Shown here piece after piece: positions 33,140 to 44,124 of a DNA stretch of 64,000 nt. Source of the DNA: Gamsiella multidivaricata (Eukaryota; Mortierellomycota; Mortierellomycetes; Mortierellales; Mortierellaceae); NCBI RefSeq assembly GCF_025024155.1, contig NW_026251766.1:124001-188000 (forward strand), read 5' to 3'. The stretch's first letter is position 1, and every line of letters starts with the position of its first letter. Below the pieces are notes generated by a model. It did not search any database and was not told where the DNA came from. It saw only the letters and a program-made list of their open reading frames with translations. Both the position numbers and the translations under genes were made by a program.

Positions 33140-35700
33140 CGGATGCGGCTGTTCTTCCGTAGAGTACTGCTATTGACGTTGTTCCCGCTGATGCTATCGT
33201 CCTTTGTTCTTGGTGCTGGTGCTGTGATGAATAATACGCAGGTAGGTGCGGATCGGTCGTGCCTTGATAGTACGGATGATAGCGAGGGACCAATTAATCT
33301 AAGAAAGGCGGCAAGAGCATAAAGGAGGAGGAGCAACGACGATGTTAGTCCAAGATAGAGGAGGAGAGATAGAGCCGGCCCTTCCATTTTGTTTGTGACA
33401 AAAACCACGAGACATTGCAGTTATATTGTCTGTATCCTCGACCTCCTTTTCCCTCCCAACCCCACGAACAACACCAAGAAGGACTCACGAATAGATGCAG
33501 CGATGAGATATGAGATGCGATGAGATGGGATGAGATGCGATGAGATGCGATGAGATGCGATGAGATCAGATGAAATGAGATGAAGAGATTCGAATGTGAT
33601 CATGCGATGAAGCAGAGGCAAGAAAAAAAAAAAAAAAAAAAAAAAAAGGGCTACAAGAGACAGGACAAGCGAGAAGACAACAAGGGCGTGAACAAGTGCA
33701 GGAAAAGGAAAGCGGACGGAGTGTGAGGCAGAGTGGACATGGCTATAAATAAATGCAGTATATGTAGAAAGAAGGGGTGGTAATTGAAATACATTAATAA
33801 CGATGTGCAACAAGGGACCTGCGAGATAAAAAGGGGAAATATCCACATGCAGCCCGTGTGGCAACTAACCCGTCTGCAAAGAACAAGCAACGCACTTCAA
33901 ACAACAAAGCTCCCTTCGTACTAAGACACTCGGCATTGGACAATGGACATTGTTAGATGGGCTACAGTAACGGACTCGAAAAGTATGCCCCTGATATCCA
34001 TAGTAGTGAGACTCCGAATGACCGATTCCCATGCCATATCATACCACGCCATCCATACATTCATTACAGGGGGAGGAAGAAACGGATGGCGCCGAACTAC
34101 GAGCGACGCCCAGTTTCCTTTTTTTTTAGGATCTGCAAACAAAAATAGATACTGAACCTGGTACTGTTGTACTCCCGAACAGGCACACGAGGCATCCTAA
34201 AAACTATATTTACACCCACATATACTGTATCAGCCTAATAGTCTTATAGCCATGAGCCAATGCTGTCGTCTCCAACACCCTAAGCATAGGGGTCACTATA
34301 AATCTTGCCATTAGAAGCTTCGGATCAAACTAAACTCTCCCTTTTTATATGCCTCTATATATGTATGTGTGAGCGTAAGGACGTAAGAGCGTCTTGGTGT
34401 AGAAAACAACGCGTCTTGACTATAATAGGGCAGGAGGAAAAAAAAAAAGAAATCATTACTTACCAGCCTTCTGATCTATGACTTTATGACTGTACCCGAT
34501 GCTACTGTTGCTGCGTTACAGTAGTAGTGGTAATGGTAATGGTAGTGGCAGTGGTGATACAAAATGAGGGCGGCTTGATGTCCTGGGAAGAAGTAATTAT
34601 ATTGCAGATCGGTGTATGGTATGGCTGGTATGTCTGAATAATTGGTAATGCTTATCCTATCTGTCTAGCTATCGACAGAGCAGAATTAGCAATTACAAGG
34701 CAGAATGGGAAGGGTAGAAGTAAAGAAAGGAGAGAAAAGAGTAATGAAAAGATATGAAGCCCTGGGTACATGAAGAGGTTGTGATACTACCAAAGAGGGA
34801 GAGAGAAAAAAAAGATGGATCCCCGGCAGATGAGATGAAGACTACGCATGTGGGAGCCGAGGCGTGGTAGTGGTAGATGACGGATCTTAAAAGAAAAGAA
34901 AGGGACGCGAAGAAGAAGGAGAAGGAGAGATGAAGGGGGGCTGCCTTTCCATTTGTCTTCAGATGCCAATCGATGCCGACGAGACAAAGAGGCTGCTCCT
35001 GCCTCTATTGCTGGTGCCAGTAAAATGGGTGCCATCGATCGGAGCCATGGCCACGGGGAAACCAATCCATGCCCCTGTACCACATGGAACCCAGTCTGCC
35101 ATCGAACCTACAGCACACTGCATGTCTTATTTTCCTTGTATGTTCTCCCAGTTCTCAGTGTATGTTCGCCTTTACCACTACTTCCCACTTGGAGTTCGAC
35201 TTCCATGCACACACCTTTAGCAAGGGAGAAAAGAAAGGGGCCACTGAGCACAAACAAACAGGGAGCGCGAGGAAGAAAGTGGGAGAGTAAGATGGTGCGC
35301 CGTTGCTCTCGTTGAATACAGGTATCCAGTTCATTCACGAGCAGATCAAGGAGATACAAACTGATGGTTCAAGGGATAGGAAGGGACAGGATGCCTACTA
35401 GTAGCCATCCTACCAAAAATTAAGGGCTGCCAACAATCTCTTCAGAGGCACCCTCACCTCTTGCTGTGCCCTTGAACTCAGTGTCATCTCACAGCATCCC
35501 TGTTCTCAAATGTGGCTATAGAAAAGCGCAAACCATATCCCTTCCATTGGCCTCTTGTTAGTTTATTTACATTCGAGATTAAAAGTTTAGTCGTCTTTGT
35601 ATGCGAGGGGAAATATACCGTCAATATCGGGCTGAAAAAAAAAAAGAGTAGAGCAAACGGTGGGTTGGTTGGATAGGAGTAGAGATCGTTGGCTCTTGCT
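33140..35700. promoter_or_regulatory. Long intergenic region upstream of the motor chitin synthase
   Basis: About 2.5 kb without a convincing gene. A GATGA/GATGC minisatellite lies at 33505-33585 and an A run at 33623-33647. GT-, TA- and GA-rich segments fill 34300-34960. It probably holds the chitin synthase promoter and the 3'UTR of the H+-ATPase gene (stop at 35701). Confidence 0.45.
33505..33585. repeat. GATGA-type minisatellite
   Basis: Tandem units of the form GATGAGATGC with variants (GATGGGATGA, GATCAGATGA) directly upstream of the motor chitin synthase gene. Confidence 0.8.
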
Positions 35701-38700
35701 TTACTGCTCAATCCTACTCTTCTCGCCTGGCGTCGCCGGTTGAGGGGGAACGGGTATAACAGCTCCTCCCCCTCCTCCTCCTCCTTGCGATGGAGCTGCT
35801 CCATGAGAAAGCACTGGAGATCCTGCTGCTGCTGCTGCTGTAGTTGCTGTCGATCCTCCAGGGGCTCCCTGCACTGCATTTGCTGCATCCAATGCCTCGA
35901 TTTCTTCTTTTCCGATCGGCTTCTTTTGCTGCCTCTCCTTTTCCTTTTGCTCGTACACACGAGGATCCTCCATGGTCTCGCCCTCGTTCGTTGGCGCTTC
36001 ATTCAGGGCCTCCAAAGCCTTCAGCTTCAAAATAATCTCACGGATATGGTCAATACTGTTCCACACACGTTCCTGCTGGATCTTGTGGGCCTTCCTCTCT
36101 GCCAACTTCTTGCGACGAGCGGGTGTACGCACAATCGCTGCCGTCAGTTCGAACGACCAGACCTTAAACAGCTGTACCTTGACAACGTCCAAGATGATAA
36201 AGTACGCAAACGAAATCAGGAGTACTACAATCGCCTGCGAGAACGGGACCTTGGGCGTCAGGCCACCAAACACGACCATCAACAGCGCAATAATCTGTGT
36301 GCCAATAATCACTGCAGCAAACAGAGGCGAGGGTAGGTTCTCCCAGAAGTAACCAGTCAGACGGGTCGAAAAGATCACGAAGTGAGGTGCGGACGAGATG
36401 TGCAGGTACATCACCGATTCGAGCTTTCGATCATCATAGTTGGCGCTCTCAGGTAGGGGTTCGTAATGGAAATGCTTCCAGAACGTAAAGAAGTGCGCAA
36501 AAGAAAGGGCCGTCAGGCATATGCCGAGGACGACAGACATGGTAATGAGCTGGCCGATACGCCACTTGTCCGGATGGGGCGAGAGCTGAGCGTTGTCGAC
36601 TGCGATTACCAGGGTTGCCAGATCGTTCAAGATACAGATCAAGATCAATAGACGCGCAGGCAGGGACCAGTCGTACGCCATAACAACAATGAAGAAGAAC
36701 ATCAAAAAGTGGACCGTCGAGGTGATTCGGTAAAGAGCATACGAACGCATGCGCTGGAAGATTGCTCGCGATGTCATCAGTCCGTCTACAATGGTCGAAA
36801 GACCGGGCGCGAGCAAGACAATATCTGCCGCAGAACGGGCTGCGTCTGTGCATCCATGTACAGCAATTCCAACGTTGGCCTTCTTGAGGGCGGGCGCATC
36901 GTTGACACCATCACCGGTCATACCGACAATGATACCGCGCTTCTGAAGCAGCTCGACGACACGATATTTGTGCTCCGGAATGACTTGGGCGAAACCGTCC
37001 GCTCGGATACAGTGCTCTGTGACCTCGTCCTCCGATTTGTTCTCGTCCACTAGGTGGTTGGCATCCAGGATAACACGGCTTAAGCCCAAACGGTGCGCAA
37101 CTTCCTTGGCGATAATGAGCTGGTCGCCGGTCACCATCTTTACATCGACACCCATATGACGGCAGCGAGCAATCGTCTCGGCAGAGTCGGGTCGAGGAGG
37201 GTCAATCAAAGCAATCATACCAATCAACTCGAACTCATCCATGGAGCCCTCACGTGTGCGAGCAACACCCAAAGCACGGAGGCCACGCTTCGCAAGCGAA
37301 TTGACAGCGCGGACCGCATCGTCGTCTCCGCCCACAAGCTTGATGATGACCTGGGGCGCACCCTTGGCGACTTTGAAGGTCTCTCCAGTGTCTTTCTTTG
37401 TGATCGTGGCCTGCGTCAGCTTGGTAGCGGGGTTGAAGGGCAAAAACGAGGTGACCTTGAATCCAGGGACATCATGCTTGTGAGTGCGGTTCTGCAAGAG
37501 TGGCAGCTGCTCCTCGGCAGCTGTACGGACAGCGAGCTCGATCGGATCGTTGGCACCAGCCTCGGCAGCGAGATACGAATATAGAAGAATGTCTTCCTCT
37601 TTGTAGTTGTTGGTCAAATAAGGTTGGTCAAACGTCAATTCGTTCAGGGTCAGGGTTCCGGTCTTGTCGGAGCAGAGCACAGAAACCGAGGCCATTTCCT
37701 CAACGGCAGTGAGGCGCTTGACAATGACCTTCTTGGCAGCGAGCTGCTTGGCACCAACGGCCATGGTAACGGACATGACCGTAGGGAGACCGACGGGGAT
37801 GGCAGCGACTGTCAAGACGAGGACGCGGCCCAGGACTGTGAGAAACTTGCCCTCAGGGGTTCCGCGAAAGCGGACAAGCTGATAAATCAGGATAATGCCG
37901 ACCAGGACGACGGTGATGAGGATTAGAAAGTTTCCGATACGGTTGATGATCTTTTGGAAGTGTCCCTCCTCCACGGTAATCGAAATCAGGTTGGCAGCAC
38001 GACCGATGAAGGTGTTGATTCCGGTCTTGGTGACCACGGCCATTTGCTGCCCTTGCTTGACAATCGAAGATGAATAGACCGTGTCGCCCTTCTTCTTCGC
38101 CACAGGCAGGGACTCTCCTGTGAGCGCAGACTGATCGATCAAGAGATCGCCTTCGGTGGTTTCGCCACTGGCACCGATACCAAGCAGACGTCCATCAGCG
38201 GGGATAATGTCACCAAGACGAAGCACAATCACATCACCAGGAACCAGGGCCGAGGTATCAAGCTCAACCAGATGGCCGTTACGCCAGCAACGGGTCTTGA
38301 GAGCAAGTGTTTGACGCAGCGCATCCAGAGCGGATTCGGCCTTGGCCTCCTCAATGAATCCAATACAGGCATTGACGAGGAGCAAAGCGAGAATGATGCC
38401 GAAATCAAGCCAATCCTGCACGGTACACACAAATAAAGCAAAACCGCGGTTAGTTGCTTTTTTTCTTTTTTCTTTTTTCTTTTTTCTTTGACAAGACCCA
38501 AGTGACTGAAAGAACAGGTAGCGGTGCGCTGAGAGGCATACTTACTTTGACAACAGCAGAAATAATACAGGCAATCTCAATGAGATATGCAATAGCGCCC
38601 GTAAAGTAGCCCAAGAACTTAATGATGGGATTCTTCTTGACCTCTTTGAGTTCGTTTGGTCCGAATTGGACCCTTCGGTCCTCAACCTCCTGATCCGTGA

Positions 38701-39083
38701 GACCTTGCATTGGGTCTGTGTGGAGGAGGGCCTCGAGCTCGGGCGAGATTTGGTCCTTGTGTTCGTGGTGCTCTTGCTCCTCAACCTGCAGACTGCCACC
38801 TTTGCCATTGTTCGCCTTCTCCTTATCACCAGAGGCGTTGACGTTGGCAGACGATGAGGGAACAGCGGTTTCGGGCTTGGCTTGGGGCGTGCTGCTGCTC
38901 ACGCCACCCACAGGCTGGGTGTCTGCCAGATTTGCAGGCGCGTCTAGTGTGTTATGTTGCACTGCAATGAGTTGGGGCATTGAGAAGTGGCCAGGGATAT
39001 ATGATGTGTGGAAAGAGAAGAGACTTACCCTGCAGTTGGTTTTTAGCAGGCCCGATGTGCTCTTGCTCTTGCTTGTCCGTCAT
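35701..39083 (-). CDS. PMA1: Plasma-membrane P-type H+-ATPase (P3A)
   Basis: The electrogenic proton pump that energises fungal plasma membranes. Three exons, 39083-39029, 38961-38546 and 38415-35701, give 1,061 residues; the first intron splits a short leader in phase 1. An alternative start at 38980 would skip exon 1. Order: acidic Ser/Ala-rich N-terminus, TDQEVEDRRVQFGPNEL, membrane spans 1-2, actuator DQSALTGES, phosphorylation site CSDKTGTLT, nucleotide-binding KGAPQVI, hinge TGDGVNDAPALKKA, spans 5-10, and a C-terminal regulatory tail of about 120 residues rich in Lys/Glu, then Ala/Gly/Pro. All catalytic motifs are intact. The tail is longer than in yeast Pma1; autoinhibition is likely by analogy. 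Introns 1 and 2 are 67 and 130 nt; intron 2 contains a CTTTTTT-type repeat (about 38458-38488). Confidence 0.93.
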
Positions 39084-41068
39084 GGTGCGGTCAAGCTGAT
39101 TATAGGAGGGTATATGGGTTCAATCTGTGTTTGCAGGCGAAGAGAGGAAGGGAGAGAGAGCAGGACATTAGGGAAGAGAAAGTGGGACACGAGGCTGCGA
39201 AAGATAAACAAGTGCGCAGACATGCGACGAATAGCATCCATGGCATCCACAGCATCCATAGCATCCATGGCGCCCGCGGCGCCCACGCCACATAAGGCAT
39301 CCAAGTGGCCAGCTAAGTAAACAAAGCTAGCCAGGAACATTTCAGATCCATGGACATTGGCCATTGGCCTTGACAAATAGACGAAAAATATGTATAAAAA
39401 ATAAAGACGCGCGACGCTGTGGATTGAATAAGGTTGAAGAGCAGAGATGCTTGGGTCGGTTGTGCTGGACACGAACTGCCGAAAATGAATGAACGAGGGA
39501 CATGCACACACACACACACACACACAAACGAATAGACTCTTATCAAGATACACTCCCGCACAGGAGCCCCCACTTCCGTACAGAGACAGCAACGTAGCCC
39601 ACAAAGCGTCGCAGATCAGGACGGACAGAAGGAGGCAGGAGGAGATAAGGAGGGGGGTGAGCGAGAAAAGCACTTACATAGTCTGAGGGAGTAAAGTGGC
39701 TGTAGAAAGTGAGCGTGGAGGATGGAGGATGGAGGACGGAGGATGAAGGATGGATGCTTGGGGGAGGAGAGAGAGAGAGAAATAAGGGAACTCGCAGGGA
39801 ATCAGGAAATAAAGAGAGAACAAAAGAGAGGAGTGAAGGAGAGAATACCTCCGTTTTATGACAAAACAGCAGACGATGGCATCATACAGCATGCTTGCAA
39901 TCAACCGATGCGCTCTACGCTGCCACTGCAGGTAAAGAAGGCGGCGGAGAGAGTATGACCGACGATGCAGCCAGGGACAGGACACAGACGTCGGCTCCTC
40001 CCTCTTCCACTCGCCTCAAACAAATGACAAGGGTCTTCATCATGGCTCAACCCCCCACGGCAAAAGAGCATACACAGCGCATCCCCACTAGCCCACTGTA
40101 GCCCACTGTAAGCTACTGCATCATAAAGAAAAAAGACGCATCACACCGCATGTACTTCCTCGTCACCATTATCATAGCGTGAGTTCGTCCAAGTCTGCTA
40201 CATACACGCACTTGATGGCTACAGCTCCAACCGCCAGTGCTCCTTCTGGGCTAGGGTAGGGGACATGGAGGAGGGCGGTCCCTGGCTGGCCTTCCCCCTT
40301 CCGCTCCTATTCTCACGATTGGGACATCGCAAAGAGGGCGTATGTGAAGACATCAAGGGAAAATGGACGATGATGCAACAATCGGGATTTCCCTCGGCTG
40401 GGCTCAACAGTCTGTTTCCCAACATGGGCATTGCCATCCTCCCGCCCCTTGTCCTCACACTAACTGCCGCTTAAACTCAAAAACCTTGATACTCTAAACG
40501 CATTAGGGCATAGTAATATTACGACACTTTTTTATTTTGGTGTGCCTGTGTTCGTAAGCATATCTGAATGTGCGCATGAATGTGCATGTCTGGACGAGTG
40601 GCCGTCATCCAGTCAGGGCTGCACCAGCGAAACCCATTCCCCAGGTCTGTCCTTCACGTTTGCTTGTCTTCACGCCCAGGCGCCTATGTACTATCTGAGT
40701 GTAAAGCAGTCGACAAGTCCTTCTGCTCCTGTGGTATCAAGATCAGGTACCAAGATGCCTCTTTCTTCGTTTCATACCAATAGACATTGATGTCCGAGCA
40801 CAAGTAACGTATATGGCTGGTATAACCACGCTCAGACATTTCACCCTCAATATCGAACTTCATCGTGGAAGTGCACAAAGCTGTTCCCACGCAAATCAAT
40901 CATGATGCAAACTGTTTTATTACTCCATTCAATGGACCATGTCTTTGCGATTCGATAAATCTTTCGATAGCTGGCCGATGAAGGTCGTCGTCGTGGGCAT
41001 GAGCGAGCTAGCATACTGCTGCAAGTATCAGAATGGTATATAAAAGTCTCGCGAGCGTCCCCAGAGCC
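39084..41068. repeat. Intergenic with several simple repeats
   Basis: Upstream of the H+-ATPase. An AGCATCCATGGC-type minisatellite lies at about 39230-39290, a (CA)n tract at 39505-39526 and GGAGGATG repeats at 39716-39755. No gene in 39.1-41.0 kb is supported by composition. Confidence 0.5.
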
Positions 41069-42688
41069 TCACAGCAGATTTCCGTCCTCCAACTTCTTTT
41101 TTTCCTTCAGCAGCAGGCCCACTTGCCAGTCCGGCATCCCTCCGGTATGCAGTCGATTGAGTTCCTGGCATGCATTCTGGAACGCTACTGCATCGTTCTC
41201 GCGCTCTGTTCTTGCAAGACTCTTGAGCACAGCATCGCTTCGAGACATTTGGAAATCCGGGTAAACGTCCTCGAAATACTTTAGGTCCTTCTCAAACAGA
41301 ATCCAATCGCCTTTGGTAGCGCCAAGATGTGCAATGACCGCGTTCAGGATATGGTCCCGCGTCGTGTACCGCAGAATGTCCTGCGCCATGGTCTCTGGGA
41401 TGATGGTATCGCTGTAGAGTGCGAATGCCTGTGCATAATCTTGCAATATACACAGTTGCTCCACTTGTCGAATGGTTGCATAGAGAGCGCGTCTAGCTCA
41501 TACAAAGGAGAGATGGCATTCAGGCATCGAACATGTCACAGCATGGCATTTATGGAGTTCACAAAAGAGCAGACAGGAGCCAAGAGTGTGTGATTGAGAT
41601 AGAATGGATGCCAATATACAACATACAGTAACCTCGACTTACCCATCACCTTCGGTCTTGAACAGCTCAGCTGCCTCACGGTACATCTCCGCGGCCTTCT
41701 TTGCATCATGCCCCTTGAGAAGGTCGCCCAGTTGGTTGTATGCCTTGGCTGCTCTTAACCCTCCACGCTCATTTGAGTGGAACAATCTCGCTGCGTTTTC
41801 AAGACACTGAATCGCGAGACCTGCAGATACAAATCATGAAAGGCTTATCATGTTAGAATCGCTTTTCCAAGGTCGGGGATGGATCGCTGGACAAAAGGGG
41901 ATATGGCACAGTCATATTTGAGGCATGGTCCTGTGCACCAATTTGGACGTAACCGCACCTGATTGCTTAGCCATGTTGTAGGTCTTGTACGCGTCCTCGT
42001 ACGCCCCTGCTGCTTCCATGAGATTGAACTGAGAGCCGCTCTTTTCGTATAGTTTGGCTGCCTCCACATAGGCTCTCGCTGCTTTGAGGTCTAGAAGAGT
42101 TGTGCAAACAATTTACAGAGCAAGAAAACAGCATGTAATAGCTGAATATCAGTGAGCAGACACTATCTCACTGTTAGAAAAATTTTCGCACTGGCCACTC
42201 GACGAAGCCTTACAGTCTTTTTTGATCTTGGCCTGAACTGCATCCTGCTTTTGTCCTTCAGCTTGGGCTTCATATACGCCCCCATTACCAGGTGCAGGTC
42301 CAGATTCAGTCGTGTCGGACACTTCCTGTAGTTCGGAAACAACCCACCACTTCTGAAACATGCCCAAATACTGTCCAGAACCATCATTTAGTGTCGCTAG
42401 GTAGAAGATGTAGCAATCTGTGATGGTGTGCTCGGGGATTCGAGGTCCAGTCAAAGGCTCGAGGATGTTGCGTGTGAACCATCCCGAAACACCTCCGCCC
42501 TGCCTGTGCGCAGCTCCATCAGCTCCTGACACTCTAGCTGCCACCGTTGATCCAGAAAGCGACGGTGGCAATGTCACAGAAAGTCGCGACTTGCGTTGTG
42601 AGGTCAGAAACGGGACAAACGTTTCCTGCTTGGGCTTGCTCTGGTAAGCGACGAACCCTGTAAGGACGAGAAATAGAGGGACAAGCAT
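41069..42688 (-). CDS. SNAP (Sec17-like) TPR protein with membrane-anchored N-terminus
   Basis: Four exons, 42688-42214, 42090-41959, 41820-41643 and 41492-41069, give 402 residues; phases (1, 1, 2) agree throughout. Exons 2-4 encode SNAP-type TPR helices: YLKAARAYVEAAKLYEKSG, EAAGAYEDAYKTYN, IQCLENAARLFHS and DAKKAAEMYREAAELFK. The C-terminal SNAP signature follows: DVYPDFQMSRSDAVLKSL, then WQVGLLLKEKKKLED. SNAPs recruit NSF to SNARE complexes for disassembly. Exon 1 is unusual: instead of the usual first SNAP helices (about 50 residues of Sec17), it encodes an N-terminal membrane anchor (PLFLVLTGFVAYQSK) and about 140 residues including ITDCYIFYLATLNDGSG. The exon 1-2 junction is inferred from phase only. 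Alternatively exon 1 is a separate gene and the true SNAP N-terminus was missed. Confidence 0.65.
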
Positions 42689-42977
42689 ACTTGTCCAAGA
42701 TGTCCGAATAAAGCTATCTTACTGCTCGGTCTTAGCAGTGTCTTGCTGCCGTCTTGCTTCTGTCGAGGGTTGCGATGGTGGGGAGGGAATGGAATGGACG
42801 GACAAGACTCCTCTTGTCACTTGTCATTGTAGGGACTACAGCCTTGCAGTTAAAGAATGGTTATATCCTGCAACTTGAGAAAGGTATATCCATGCAGTTA
42901 AAGAATGAATCCTTGGTTATCGTCCTGCTTCGGTTGATCTGATGTTCAGTGCCGTCCTCGCATAGATTCATCAACGA

Positions 42978-44124
42978 ATGAATCGCCTCAGTCTGGTCCT
43001 GCTCGCGCTATGTATGACCACGGTCCTCATCGTGGCCCCTCAAGCAACCCATGCCAACACCGAGAAGGTCGTCTTCGTCTTCGCTCTTAAGCAAGTCCCC
43101 GCAGTTGCCACAGAATATGAGACAAGTGGACTCAATATTACGGCACAGGAGTACCCTGGAATTGATGACCCGTTTCAATGGTACTGTGAAAACCATGCCG
43201 TAGGATGTGTTCTTGGACATAACCGCGTTGTCCCTCGAGGGGCTATTGAGGCGCCGGTTTGTCAGCTTCTAATCCAGCCAATCTGTTATACTATCGATAG
43301 GAAAAAACTGTCCTCGCCACACTCTGTCATCCGTACCGAGACCATACTCTCTTCCTTTCATAAACAAAACGCAACCATATCATTACTGAGTAAAGGAGCA
43401 ACAGGATTGGAGTTGCCAACACCACTAGCTCGAACATTCGTCAAGGATGCAATTGTAGGCACTGATCCACAGAGTCGAGAGCTCCGATGGTATGTGCTGG
43501 AACATCTAGAGGACGGGGCATCATACGAGTTGCGTGTCTCTTATCCCGCTACTGTACGTGAACTCGCGCTTTGTGTCGTGTTGTTATCGTTTATTGATGT
43601 TTGCTATACGCTCTCTGATATCGATTCACTATGTTTTATGCCCTATGCTATAGTACCCCACAGACTTTGAGATAGCCGTATGGACACTGGAGCAGGCACA
43701 AGAGCAGTTACCAAAGGACATACATCTTGTCCATCGCTTGCCTCAGGTAATAGCAGCTCTCATCTCAATTGGTCCTCGTATTCATATGTACAGTTTGTAT
43801 TTCGTATCGGCTGTTCACTCATCCTTGAACGCTTGTATCTGTTATCAAAAGAACACCATGATCGCAAGCATCAGGGCAGCGTACGCAGGAGTTTCTTACA
43901 TGACAGACGGTGTCTCGGGTCCGGAGACCTTCCCGATCCCTTACAACTTGGTTTTGGAGCGTCTTTACTTCATGATCCCATACCAAGCGCTCAAACTCGC
44001 GGCAGCAATAGTCGTGGCAGCAGTATTTGGACTTGGATATCTAGTCCCAAACATTCATCGCTCATTATCGGACTTCGCCTCCGTAAGGGCTGCACAATCG
44101 AGGCACCGCAAGAAGGCCCTGTAG
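42978..44124 (+). CDS. Secreted-pathway single-pass membrane protein, unknown function
   Basis: Not recognised by name. Three exons, 42978-43553, 43654-43746 and 43852-44124, all phase 0, give 313 residues. The layout is clear: a signal peptide (about residues 1-26, LVLLALCMTTVLIVA ending before THANTEK), then a luminal domain with several Cys and possible N-glycosylation sites (NIT, NAT). The luminal part contains YELRVSYPATYPTDF and IRAAYAGVSY. One membrane span near the C-terminus (ALKLAAAIVVAAVFGLGYLV) is followed by a short basic cytoplasmic tail ending RHRKKAL. This is a type I ER/Golgi-style protein. The well-defined splicing and domain layout say it is real. It is divergent from the SNAP-like gene across about 290 bp. 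Confidence 0.75.

Noticed and set aside
34787..35315. Several 70-120 codon frames in the 34.8-35.3 kb intergenic region
   Set aside because: Overlapping on both strands with low-complexity composition and no homology cue; likely chance.
39080..39673. 197-codon minus-strand frame upstream of the H+-ATPase
   Set aside because: Composed largely of simple repeats ((CA)n and CATCCATGG units), and no domain or splice link to the ATPase was found.
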